Source: Symbiodinium natans
Taxonomy: Eukaryota; Sar; Dinophyceae; Suessiales; Symbiodiniaceae
DNA length: 55,000 nucleotides
Reading direction: 5' to 3'
Assembly (NCBI GenBank): GCA_905221605.1
Contig: CAJNDS010000409.1
Coordinates: 1-55,000, forward strand
Below the pieces are notes generated by a model. The model had not been told where the DNA came from. It saw only the letters and a program-made list of their open reading frames with translations, and made no database searches. The position numbers were made by a program, and so were the translations under genes. Below are positions 46,819 through 55,000 of the stretch, piece by piece (position 1 is the first letter of the stretch; each line of letters begins with the position of its first letter).

Positions 46819-47041
46819 ATGGGGTTAGGGTACAGGACTTCGATTCTACAAAGAGCCGCAGGTACGAGCCTCCCTAGACCTTGAGTCCCTAGACTCAACC
46901 AGGCCGTGAGCCGAACTCCATGCAAACCCCGACCCATTCTTGGAAGGGGGGTTAAGGGGAGGTACCTAGGGAAGACTTCGGGAGCACGGAGACCAGCCCC
47001 CGATACGCCCTAGACCTGAACCCCACAGCCCTGAACCCTAT

Positions 47042-47496
47042 CCGCCCTTCCACCCTTCCACCCTTCCACCCTTCCACCCTTCCACCCTTCCACCCTTCCA
47101 CCCTTCCACCCTTCCACCCTTCCACCCTTCCACCCTTCCACCCTTCCACCCTTCCACCCTTCCACCCTTCCACCCTTCCACCCTTCCACCCTTCCACCCT
47201 TCCACCCTTCCACCCTTCCACCCTTCCACCCTTCCACCCTTCCACCCTTCCACCCTTCCACCCTTCCACCCTTCCACCCTTCCACCCTTCCACCCTTCCA
47301 CCCTTCCACCCTTCCACCCTTCCACCCTTCCACCCTTCCACCCTTCCACCCTTCCACCCTTCCACCCTTCCACCCTTCCACCCTTCCACCCTTGCACCCT
47401 TCCACCCTTCCACCCTTCCACCCTTCCACCCTTCCACCCTTCCACCCTTCCACCCTTCCACCCTTCCACCCTTCCACCCTTCCACCCTTCCACCCT
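47042..47496 (-). repeat. 8-bp satellite CCCTTCCA
   Basis: About 56 perfect units with a single G substitution (about 47394). The unit length of eight means that all three frames on either strand translate as the same eight-residue repeat (EGWKGGRV on the minus strand). No telomere unit inside; CCCTAAA resumes at the right edge. Confidence 0.97.
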
Positions 47497-47564
47497 AACC
47501 CCTAAACCTTAAATCCTAAACCCATAAACCCTTCCACCCTAAACCCTAGACCCTAAACTCTGAG

Positions 47565-47672
47565 CCTAAAGTAACGCAAGGCAAGTCGACGACCGTGCGT
47601 GGCATGGCCTCTTTCTTAGACTCGAAGACGCGAGCGGTGCTTTCTTCCCCTCTCTTTACATGTCTTGGGTCC
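47565..47672 (+). CDS. exon-like island KVTQGKSTTV
   Basis: An open frame reading KVTQGKSTTVRGMASFLDSK and on to TRAVLSSPLFTCLGS, non-repetitive, between telomere arrays. No clean acceptor is seen. Not recognised. Confidence 0.35.
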
Positions 47673-47684
47673 TGGGTTTAGGGT

Positions 47685-47800
47685 TTAGGGTGTAGGGTTT
47701 AGGGTTTAGGGTTCCTGGGTTTAGGGTTTAGGGTTTAGGGTTTAGGGTGTAGGGTTTGGGGGTTCAGGGTTTAGTAGTTTAGGGTTTAGGGCTTGGGCTT
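47685..47800 (+). repeat. TTTAGGG array
   Basis: TTTAGGG with TGTAGGG and other variants. Confidence 0.9.
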
Positions 47801-47934
47801 AGCAGCCCTAAAGCAAACGCGGGTACCCTCCTTCTTGCCAGGCCACTCTTGGGAGCGAGTAGATGGACCCACCCTCTTTCTGTTTTTTTCCCGGCTCTGT
47901 GAGCACTAGACCACGTTCGCCGGATGTGTATAGG

Positions 47935-47959
47935 TATATGTATATGTATATGTATATGC

Positions 47960-48041
<82 letters not shown>

Positions 48042-48043
48042 AT
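47935..48043. repeat. ATATGT hexamer microsatellite
   Basis: About 17 units, followed by poly(T) and (GTT)n, then a CTCTCT tract at 48090-48120. ORFs over it are low complexity. Confidence 0.97.
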
Positions 48044-48490
48044 AAGTATATTTTTTTTTTGTTGTTGTTGTTGTTTTGTGTTTTGTTTTGCGCCTCTCTC
48101 TCTCTCTCTGTCTCTCTCTTTTCAGGGAGGAACAGAAGCCCTTTAAACAAACAGGTTGCTCCCTTTCTGTCCTAGGCTGCTCCGGGATCTAGTTCCCTAA
48201 ATCATGGCCCCCATTCCTGCGTGTCCCAACTTAAAATTAGGGTTTAGGGTTTATTGTTCAGGGTTCCGGGTTCAGGGTTTAGGGTTCAGGGGTTTAGGGT
48301 TTAGGGCTTGGGCTCGGCGACCTGTGTTGGTAAAGGGTGTTTGTGGTTTTCAGGGCCTCGCAATGTTTTTTTTTGGGGGGGGGCCTATATGTTTTGCAAG
48401 CCCTGCAGCTCTAAAAGCCCTGGAAGCCCTCAACTCCCTACAAGTGTAACCTGGCGGGGCGTCTCGGATCCCTTGTCCGACTTCTTCCAG

Positions 48491-48542
48491 GCTTGTGTTC
48501 TCTTGTGCTCTACGGGCTTGGGCCCCGAACTTTACACCAATG
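48491..48542 (+). CDS. exon-like island ACVLLCSTGL
   Basis: The acceptor GTCCGACTTCTTCCAG and the donor GTATTA bound 52 bp reading ACVLLCSTGLGPELYTN plus one base. The minus strand is open too (VKFGAQARRAQENTSLEEVG within 48350-48679), so the strand is not certain, but the splice borders favour +. Confidence 0.4.
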
Positions 48543-48818
48543 GTATTAGGGGGTTTAGGAGGGTTGAATGCAGGGGTCCATGTTCGGGATCTCTTTGCCG
48601 TTTGGGGCTTCTCTTTTGCTTCTTGACCCAAGAGGCGAAACAAAGGATTCATGCTGTATCCTGTCAGACCTGGGTTCAAGTACGCTGAGGCGCCCCAAGC
48701 CCTTTTAAGGCCACCATTCCTAAGGCGGCTTAGGTATACAGGGTTGAGCCCCGAAGCCTTTACTGTAGGTAAAGAAGGCTCATGCCTGCTTGTTCTCCGT
48801 GGGGTGTTTCACCTTCAG

Positions 48819-48890
48819 GAAGCCTAGCAAGCCCGCGCAGGCCCCGCGCAGGGGGCCCGCGGAGACGCGAATCCCTAAACCGTGAAAGCC
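48819..48890 (+). CDS. exon-like island, Pro/Arg-rich
   Basis: TTTCACCTTCAG is a good acceptor; KPSKPAQAPRRGPAETRIP follows in one frame. No donor is evident before the next telomere array at 48925. Confidence 0.35.
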
Positions 48891-48924
48891 CTCTGGAGCC
48901 CGAGAGCCCTACACCCTGAACAAA

Positions 48925-48996
48925 GTTTAGGGTTTAGGGTTTAGGGTTTAGGGTTTAGGGTTTAGGGTTTAGGGTTTAGGGTTTAGGGTTTAGGGC
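48925..48996 (+). repeat. TTTAGGG array
   Basis: Ten regular units. Confidence 0.95.
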
Positions 48997-49031
48997 GAAC
49001 AAACCAGCCAACAAACAACCCTGAATTTGAG

Positions 49032-49089
49032 GTACGGCTCCTGCCGGACATCGAATTTGTGGCGGACTCAGACCACACTCTTGGAGCCT
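49032..49089 (+). CDS. exon-like island VRLLPDIEFV
   Basis: GAATTTGAG precedes VRLLPDIEFVADSDHTLGA and one base, with the donor GTAGAT, then a TTTAGGG array. Coding character is strong; the frame is also open to the left (NPEFE). Not recognised. Confidence 0.45.
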
Positions 49090-49489
49090 GTAGATGTGGG
49101 GTTTAGGGTTTAGGGTTTAGGGTTTATCACTTTTCTTGGAAGCTCCCATATGGAAGCTCCGCAAAAAGCCCCCGAAGCCTGAACCCTCTAAGCTGTAGAA
49201 TCTCTCCAAGCCCATAAGCCCTCAATCAAAATCGAAAAGCCCTGTTAAACCCTACAATAAGCCCGAAATCCTGAACCCTATACACCTCAAAGCCCCATAA
49301 ACCCCAAACCCTATAAACCCTGAACCCGATCAAACCTATAAACCCTACCCTGAATCCTATAAGCCCTACACCCTGGTAATCCTACAACCCAAAAACCCAA
49401 AGCCCTGAACAATAGAAGTCTAAACCCTACCCTCTGCGTTTACTGGTGGATGTAGGTTTTAGGACTTAGGCTTCAGGGTTTAATCCCTA

Positions 49490-49640
49490 ACCCTAAACCC
49501 TAAACCCTAAACACTAAACCCTGAACCCTAAACCCTAAACCCAAACCCCAAACCCCAAACCCCAAACCCTAAACCCTAAACCCCAAACCCTAAACCCCAA
49601 ACCCAGACCCTAAACCCTAAATCCTAAACCCTAAACCTCA
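49490..49640 (-). repeat. CCCTAAA/CCCCAAA array
   Basis: Mixed units; the preceding 49140-49490 is decayed CCCTATAA-type sequence with no gene seen. Confidence 0.9.
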
Positions 49641-49744
49641 GGTGATTTCCCGAAGCAGGGCTTTCGGGTTAGAGGGTTTTGGGGGCTTTCAGCTTTAGGG
49701 CTTAGGGTTAGGAAGTTTTTGCTCGGAAGGCCTTCGGGTTGAGG

Positions 49745-49771
49745 GTGTGGGGGGGGGGGGGGGGGGGGGCT
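49745..49771. repeat. poly(G) run
   Basis: About 22 consecutive G. Confidence 0.95.
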
Positions 49772-49856
49772 TTCAGCTTGAGGGTTTCGGGTTAGGTTCG
49801 GGTTTCGTGTTTAGCAGCCCGACATCCTAAACCCGCACGCCCCGATGGCCGAATCG

Positions 49857-49889
49857 TAGCCTGCCTTCCTCCAGTATCCCTTTGACTTG
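49857..49889 (+). CDS. exon left of the putative introner
   Basis: In the frame that continues after the 90-bp hairpin, this reads SLPSSSIPLT plus TG. Without removal of the hairpin the frame hits TAG at once. An acceptor CTCCAG at 49869-49874 could alternatively start an exon there. Confidence 0.4.
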
Positions 49890-49979
49890 GTAGCCCAGTG
49901 GTGCCCTTTACCCGTTTTTTTGGGTTCTAAATTCCCTTATAAAGTAGCCAACCCCAAAACAGGGTGCTGGGCTACTAAG
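49890..49979 (+). mobile_element. 90-bp hairpin acting as intron (introner-like)
   Basis: The unit starts GTAGCCCAGTGGTGCCCT and ends AGGGTGCTGGGCTACTAAG; the ends are inverted copies and coincide with GT and AG. The flanks are CTTTGACTTG (left) and CTTTGAGGTG (right), 8 of 10 identical, as expected of a target duplication. Removing the unit joins two open pieces in one frame. Confidence 0.5.
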
Positions 49980-50110
49980 CTTTGAGGTGACGGGGGATGT
50001 CTACAACTCGCACCCCACTGACGTAGCACTGATGAGCGAGGAGGCCCATCGCTCAGCATTGCGGGGCTTGGGGATGTACCAAAGCCTGTTGACAGGGGTC
50101 ATGCCGGATT
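49980..50110 (+). CDS. exon right of the putative introner
   Basis: Reads (C)FEVTGDVYNSHPTDVALM and on to SEEAHRSALRGLGMYQSLLTGV, with excellent codon use; the frame stays open until a TAG at about 50150. Donor candidates are GTCATG and GTGGTA. Not recognised; this is one of the most protein-like stretches in the window. It may belong to the gene ending at 52585. Confidence 0.55.
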
Positions 50111-50259
50111 TCGTGGTATTTTGGGCTTCGGGTTCAGGGTGTTTTTAGGAGTTTGGGATGGTTGGGGGATTGAGGATTTATGGTTTTGCCACGCGTCGGT
50201 AGGAATGGTGTCCAGGGCTTGGGGGCGTGCCAAGAGATCCGGAGTCTAAACCCTTCTAA

Positions 50260-50380
50260 ACCCTAACCATAAACCCTAAACCCTAAACCCTAAACCCTAA
50301 ACCCTAAACCCTAAACCCTAAACCCTAAACCCTAAACCCTAAACCCTAAGAAACCCTAAGCCCTAAACGGCAAACCCTAA
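50260..50380 (-). repeat. CCCTAAA array
   Basis: About 14 units. Confidence 0.95.
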
Positions 50381-50512
50381 TTCAGGAATCGGTCCAAAGG
50401 GATTGAGCGATTGTTCTATTTTTGGGGTCCCTTTCTAGTTACCTTTTCAACAGAACCCGCTATGAAACCCCTCCCAAACACCAAACCACAACTCCTAAAC
50501 CCTAAACCCCAG

Positions 50513-50564
50513 TTCCTACACTCTTTGGAACGGCTTTCCACAAAGCGACGTCCCGGGGAATTTG
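50513..50564 (+). CDS. exon, chain e
   Basis: CCTAAACCCCAG precedes T, then SYTLWNGFPQSDVPGNL, and the donor GTGCCT in phase 0, matching the next exon. The frame QFLHSLERLSTKRRPGEF is also open but leaves the wrong phase. Confidence 0.45.
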
Positions 50565-50703
50565 GTGCCTGACATGTCTGTATTCTATGGGCCTAAAGAA
50601 TTCAAGAGCCAGTAAGCCAGTTGTTGGTTTTTGGGGGAGGGGGGGGTAGGGTTAGGGCTTTGAGCTCAGTATCCTCACACCCAGAGTCTGTTGTTCTTGC
50701 CAG

Positions 50704-50762
50704 GTCATCGCCCGCCTCGACGCAGGGGAAGAGCTGAAAACTGAGACCAGGCGCGTTTGCAG
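50704..50762 (+). CDS. exon, chain e
   Basis: The acceptor GTTGTTCTTGCCAG and the donor GTCAGA bound 59 bp reading VIARLDAGEELKTETRRVC plus AG. Both borders are good. The left-over AG joins the G that starts the exon at 52525 to give AGG. Not recognised. Confidence 0.55.
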
Positions 50763-50769
50763 GTCAGAC

Positions 50770-51000
50770 CCTAAACCCTAAACCCCTAAACCCTGAACCC
50801 TGAACCCTAAACCCTAAAGCCATGCGTGGCTTGAGCCTGACAACGCCTAAAACCCTAACTCCCTAAAACCCTAACCCTAAACCCTAAACCCTAAACCCTA
50901 AACCCTAAACCCTAAACCCTAAACCCTAAGCCCTAAGCCCTAAGCCTAAGCCCTAAACCCTAAACCCTAAACCCTAAACCCTAAACCCTAAACTCGAGAA
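50770..51000 (-). repeat. CCCTAAA arrays
   Basis: CCCTAAA at 50770-50815 and 50870-50995, with a CCCTAAG run. Confidence 0.95.
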
Positions 51001-51018
51001 TAAGGCCAACCACAACTA

Positions 51019-51320
51019 GATGGGTGATAGTACAACCAGATGGGTAAAATACCCCTGAAATCTTGAAATTTGGCTTGGATGGGGGATAATACAACCAGAT
51101 GGGGGATAATACAACTGGGGCGTCTTTAGGGTCTTAGAGTGGGATGCCAAGGGTGTAGAGGGATTTTGGTTGAATTGTACTTGTTGGTTTTGTTGAGTTA
51201 TTGGAGGCCAATGGTTTGGAGGGATTTTGGTTGAATTGTTGGTTTTGTTGAGTTATTGGAGGCCTCTGGTTTGGAGGGGTTTTGTTGAGTTATTGGAGGC
51301 CAAGGGTTTGGAGGGTGGGA
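51019..51320. repeat. two short tandem repeats
   Basis: AGATGGGGGATAATACAAC-type units at 51019-51117 (four, decayed), then three units containing TTTTGTTGAGTTATTGGAGG at 51198-51305. Confidence 0.85.
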
Positions 51321-51383
51321 TTGTTGGAAGTGGGATGCACAAGGAGTCATTGACAACTTCGCTGCAACCTCTTCGTGCTACAG

Positions 51384-51931
51384 GTTCATCAGGATAGTCG
51401 CCATGAAACGCCCAGCCGGGCGAGCTTCTGCACCAGGTTCCTTCCAAGCGGCATTGTATGATAGCTTTGTTGGCCGCTATGCCAGCAGATCTGCGGGTCT
51501 AGAAGACGTGGGCTCAGGAAAGCACTGTCGCTCACACACTGTGGCCGTGCCATCAAGAAGGATGGCAAGACTACTTTTCTAGCGTGCAGGCTGGCTCGGA
51601 GTACACCACCCTGCGCATGGAGGGCTGCGTTGAAGGAGCAGGCCGATGGGACAGCAGAGCTCTACCAGCATACATCGCTTTGGAGACCTCGCATAGCAAG
51701 TTCAACAGCAACGGGGACACGTGGTTTCGAAAGCCTTGCAGAGCGGAACCTGCTGGTTGGCCACCCCTTGCGCAGAAAGCCGCGTCGCGGCCGCGCTTGG
51801 CCTTGAGGTTAGGGCCGTGCGAACAAACAACAACCTGTGCGGAAGGCCCAGCTGAAGCAGGCGCAGAACTTGCGCAAGGGACTCTGTGCTTTCCTGGTAC
51901 GGAAAGCGCACCGTCGGAGACTAGGGTTTAG
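51384..51931 (+). pseudogene. frame-broken coding block of about 550 bp
   Basis: Three successive pieces in different frames read like one protein: IVAMKRPAGRASAPGSFQAA ... SAGLEDVGSGKH (51384-51535), AIKKDGKTTFLAC (about 51550-51590), and QAGSEYTTLRMEGCVEGAGR ... HSKFNSNGDTWFRKPCRAEP (51584-51770). No telomere units interrupt it. Long intronless coding DNA with frameshifts suggests a processed copy or retroelement-related pseudogene. Family not recognised. Confidence 0.45.
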
Positions 51932-52120
51932 GGTTTTGGGTTTTGGGTTTAGGGTTTCGGGTTTAGGGTTTAGGTTTTAGGGTTTAGGGTTAAGGGTTTA
52001 GGGTCTAGGGTTTAGGGTCATGCAGGATCAACCGTAGATACCAAGCTCCGGTCCTGGCCGGAGTTGCACTGGGAACCTCAGCCATAAGAATAGGGTTTAG
52101 GGTTTAGGGTTTATGGTTTA
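51925..52120 (+). repeat. TTTAGGG arrays
   Basis: TTTAGGG at 51925-52018 and 52092-52120, with a roughly 70-bp unique spacer. Confidence 0.9.
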
Positions 52121-52524
52121 GGGTCTTGGGGGGAAATCCAGGCAGGTCCTTGGGACATTTTACGTTTCCCTTATTGGGTTTAAGGGGGTTTAGGGGTTTA
52201 AGAGTTTTAGGGGTTTAGGGGTTTAGGGTTTCTGGTTCAGGAATATTTATTTCCTTATTGGGTTTAAGGGGACCATGTTTGCGGAATGTGTTTTAGAGGG
52301 TTTTAAGGGCCATCGTGGTAAATAAGAGTTGAGGTAGTGTCTGTGTGCTTCTTTTCCCAGGTGCCGCCGCTCAGGTCTTGAGTCTTCACGCCCGTTTTAA
52401 GTGCGCGTGTGAAGGTTCAAGCGGGCTTAGGGTTGAGGGCTTAGGGCTTAGGGTTTAGGGTTCCAGCAGAGGTTTCAGTGCTTGGGTTGAGGGCTCCAGC
52501 CGGTGTTTGTGTGCGCATCGTCAG

Positions 52525-52585
52525 GCGGACTCCGTTTGTTGAGCTGCCTTTGGGCGCCACAGAGGAGAGGGAAAGACGCATTTAA
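52525..52585 (+). CDS. terminal exon, chain e
   Basis: GTGCGCATCGTCAG precedes G, completing AGG with the exon at 50704, then RTPFVELPLGATEERERRI and a TAA stop (52583-52585). Another candidate, a 14-bp microexon at 52361 after CTTTTCCCAG, could be skipped or used. This marks the end of a + strand gene. Confidence 0.5.
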
Positions 52586-52629
52586 CATGAACATAGGATA
52601 GGGATTAGGGTAATTATAGGGTTTCGAGC

Positions 52630-52870
52630 TTGGGTTTAGGGTTTAGGGTTTAGGGTTTAGGGTTTAGGGTTTAGGGTTTAGGGTTTAGGGTTTAGGGTTT
52701 AGGGTTTAGGGTTTAGGGTATAGGGTATAGGGTTTAGGGTTTAGGGTTTAGGGTTTAGGGTTTAGGTTTCAGGTTTTAGGGTTTAGGGTTCAGGGTTTAG
52801 GGTTTAGATTTTAGGTTTTAGGATTATGGGTTTAAGCTTTAGGATTTAGGGTTTTGGGTTTAGGCTTTGG
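52630..52870 (+). repeat. TTTAGGG array between two genes
   Basis: Regular TTTAGGG at 52632-52765, then decayed units. It fills the gap between one gene's stop and the next gene's ATG. Confidence 0.95.
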
Positions 52871-52901
52871 GATTTAGGTTTGTCTCTGTCTGCGTTTGAT
52901 C

Positions 52902-52934
52902 ATGGCTGCTTTGGAGAATGTTGTGGAGAAACTT
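52902..52934 (+). CDS. first exon, chain f
   Basis: ATG GCT GCT TTG... gives MAALENVVEKL and then a perfect GTGAGT donor in phase 0. The ATG sits in TGATCATGG, a fair context. Upstream GGGATTTAG could serve as the acceptor for spliced-leader addition. The next exon at 53131 also begins in phase 0. Confidence 0.6.
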
Positions 52935-53130
52935 GTGAGTTCGATCGCAATTTGGACTTCTGACTTAGCCCCAAGCTTTATGGGCAACCCAGTTCTAACA
53001 CGACCCGCATTTGGGGTTGCACCCTAAACCCCAAGCCGTAGACCCTAAATCCTAAACCCCAAACCCTAAACCCTACATAAGCTCAAAATTCCAAAGCACC
53101 TCCAAAAATCATCCGCGTTCTGGCCGCCAG

Positions 53131-53196
53131 GACCGAGTCACCGGCACCATCGACATCGAGCGGGCGCTGAAGGAAGCGGGCAAGGCGCCAAAAGAT
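53131..53196 (+). CDS. second exon, chain f
   Basis: The acceptor CGTTCTGGCCGCCAG precedes DRVTGTIDIERALKEAGKAP and KD, with the donor GTTTCG. GC3 is very high. Joined to the first exon it reads EKLDRVTGTIDIERAL, an acidic/basic helix-like start. The protein is not recognised. Confidence 0.55.
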
Positions 53197-53539
53197 GTTT
53201 CGGGTTTGAGGGTTTAGGGTTTAGGGTTTGAGAATTTAGAGCTCTAGTTCCTGTCTCATTGAGAACTGAATTATGGGACCTTCTTGGTGCCCGAATGAAC
53301 TAGAAGGAATTGAATAATATTTCAGAATAGAGAACCCATACAAAGGCCCAGAATATTTTGGATCAACCTGCAAATCTAACGCGCCTCCTGAGTCGATTAG
53401 GATCTGCCCTCAATCCCCAAACCCCAAATCCGAGAACTCGACTGTTAGAGTTTAGGATTAGGGCTTGGGGTTCAGGGCTCAGGGTGGTAGCCTCCACCCC
53501 GAAAGTTTGACAACCTGACATACATGGGCGCTGATCTAG

Positions 53540-53640
53540 ATCATGGTCATATTTATTATCCCCTTGCTTTCCTTAAAAGGGTTCTCAAATATGGGCCCTT
53601 GAGTTTTGTGGAGTATATGAGGGGGATATATGCGTCTGCG
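53540..53640. mobile_element. partial hairpin family D relative
   Basis: Sequence TTCCTTAAAAGGGTTCTCAAATATGGGCCC resembles the interior of family D copies 2 and 3, but no clean pair of ends is found. Confidence 0.3.
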
Positions 53641-53756
53641 CTCCACATTCTCGCCCCCCCTCCGATGGTATCCCCCCCTCCCCCCCTCCGCTCAGGCTTG
53701 AGGGTTTAGGGTTCTGGGAGTTCAGGGTTTAGGATCTAGTAATTTGGGTTTAGGTC

Positions 53757-53902
53757 TCAGTACCCGGAGGGGAGAAGCAATTCCGGCACCCCAGCAGCAG
53801 ACAGAACAAGAGTGCCTGAAAACCCTCAGCCGTCAACCACGGAGAGAAGAGCGACGGAAGCAAACGGCACGAGTGACCATGACGACAGGCCAGGAAAAGT
53901 GA
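53757..53902 (+). CDS. open frame, Gln/Arg-rich
   Basis: STRRGEAIPAPQQQTEQECL continues through KTLSRQPRREERRKQTARVT to a TGA, 48 codons with no repeat. CACCCCAGCAG could be an acceptor. Codon bias is weaker than in the other islands. Confidence 0.3.
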
Positions 53903-54069
53903 TGCTGAGAAGAACTTCCCGCTTTCAGGTTTTAGGTTTAGGGTCAGTTTAGGGTTTAGGGTCAGTTTCGGGTTAGTCTTGGAGCCAAGCAGTTCCCTCT
54001 TCTCAGGGGTACCAGGGAGGCTCCTGCCTGTGACGTCTTCATCGAAGATGTTGCGTTGGTCCGGTATTC

Positions 54070-54155
54070 AGACAATGATGATGATGGTGGTGATGGTGAT
54101 GGTGATGGTGATGGTGATGGTGATGGTGGTGATGATGATGATGGTGATGATCGAG
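54070..54155. repeat. GATGGT/GATGAT microsatellite
   Basis: About 80 bp of GATGGT units. In one frame it encodes an Asp/Gly tract continuing into DREPDLWGARWPGPVQLCLH, so it may be inside an exon. Confidence 0.9.
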
Positions 54156-54234
54156 AACCAGACCTTTGGGGCGCGCGGTGGCCGGGACCAGTGCAACTCT
54201 GCTTGCATAACCTTAAACAAAAAGCCCCAAGCCC

Positions 54235-55000
54235 GCAAGCCCCCAAACCCTTGGACCCTGAACTCCCCAACTCAAACCCCAAACCCTCAACCCCCCAAAC
54301 CCTCAAACTCTCAAACCCTCAAACCCGCAAATCCTCAAACCCCCCAAACCCCCAAACCCCTCAAACCCAGGCCCCATCCCTCTACCTTATACCCGCCGGT
54401 GCATCCTGCACTCTAAGCCCTAAACCCAGAATCTTAAACCCTAAGCCCCAAACCCTGAATCCGAAACCCTGAACCCGAAAATCCTAAATCCGTTTCTCAT
54501 GTGAGCCCAAAACTTGAAGCCCTAAGCTCCAAAGATGAAAACCCTGGGGGGGAAGGCCTTTGAGCCTGGTATCCTCGCGCGGGTGAATCGCGGTATCCTC
54601 TACATAGACGAGGCCTCAATCTTTTTGGAGTTTGGTTTGGGTTTTGGGCTGTTTTAGTTTTGTTTTTGTACTTTTGGGTTCTTAGCAATGGTTTTTCCTT
54701 CGGGTTCTGTGTGAAGGCATTAGGGGTTTTTAACTAGGCTTCTGCTTTCCATTCAAACGGTTTGGCCTGGATTGGTTGTTGATGATGTTTTCTGCTTTTG
54801 TGTTTTCAAGTAGCCTCTCAACTCTAAACCCTAAACCCGAACCCTAAACCACAGGGCTTTAGTTCGGGTCTTTGGGGCTTTATAGGGCTGGGTGGTTTAC
54901 GAGGTGGGACCTGGGATGCGTTAGCCTGACTCTTGGATTTATGGTTTAATTAGGGTTTAAGGGTAGGGTTTAGGGTTCAGGGCTTAGGGGTTAAGTGGAG
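54235..55000. other. decayed telomere units and T-rich sequence
   Basis: 54235-54490 is degenerate CCCTCAAA-type sequence. 54590-54810 is T-rich unique sequence, then short CCCTAAA and TTTAGGG runs to the end. No gene seen. Confidence 0.7.

Noticed and set aside
46952-47493. ORFs of 151-177 codons on the minus strand (EGWKGGRV repeats)
   Set aside because: They arise because the 8-bp satellite has no stop in any frame; no coding signal outside the repeat.
47863-48175. Tyr-Met and Ile-Cys repeat proteins
   Set aside because: Translations of the ATATGT microsatellite.
54056-54472. 138-codon ORF with Asp/Gly tract
   Set aside because: Mostly GATGGT microsatellite followed by decayed telomere units; only the short DREPDLWGARWPG part might be exon.

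Overview
The window looks like nuclear DNA of a dinoflagellate (a Symbiodiniaceae/Polarella-like alga is my best guess). The reasons are: very many plant/dinoflagellate-type telomere repeats (TTTAGGG on one strand, CCCTAAA on the other) inside the sequence; a 10.4-kb non-LTR retrotransposon whose protein carries the CRVGEASHPGP motif that I associate from memory with dinoflagellate retroelements; GC-rich third codon positions in short exons; and very small exons separated by long introns. The genus is an inference.

Layout. Almost the whole 55 kb is a mosaic. Blocks of (TTTAGGG)n or (CCCTAAA)n and local variants (CCCCTAAA, CCCTCAA, CCCTGAA, CCCTAAAG) change orientation every few hundred bases. 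Between them lie unique islands of about 30-250 bp. Many islands read as protein in one frame and carry splice-like AG and GT borders. My reading is that these are exons of ordinary + strand genes whose introns are filled with interstitial telomere repeats, hairpin (MITE-like) elements and microsatellites. Best-supported chains: (a) the C-terminal part of a carotenoid cleavage oxygenase, five exons from 14921 to 21175 with consistent phases, ending in TGA; (b) 27458-30268, three exons; (c) 34261-36515, three exons; (d) 42588-43048, two exons ending in TAA; (e) about 49857-52585, ending in TAA; (f) a new gene opening with ATG at 52902, two exons. Three to four minus-strand exon-like pieces also occur.

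Mobile DNA. A LINE-type element (about 4168-14572, minus strand) lies between telomere-repeat arrays and probably inside an intron of the carotenoid oxygenase gene, antisense to it. It encodes ORF1 (three frame-broken pieces, with a minisatellite and a coiled coil) and ORF2 (endonuclease, reverse transcriptase, zinc knuckle, RNase H; one frameshift). At least five families of short inverted-repeat elements recur in the telomeric filler. One 90-bp hairpin at 49890-49979 has GT and AG at its ends and near-duplicate flanks, so it looks like an introner (a transposon that makes an intron).

How it works together. If the exon reading is right, transcription runs mainly left to right through closely spaced genes (317 bp from the TAA at 52585 to the next ATG), and splicing removes telomere-repeat introns. 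The TTTAGGG unit itself contains both GT and AG and in several places seems to supply the splice site. All exon calls are by eye, without transcript data or database search.
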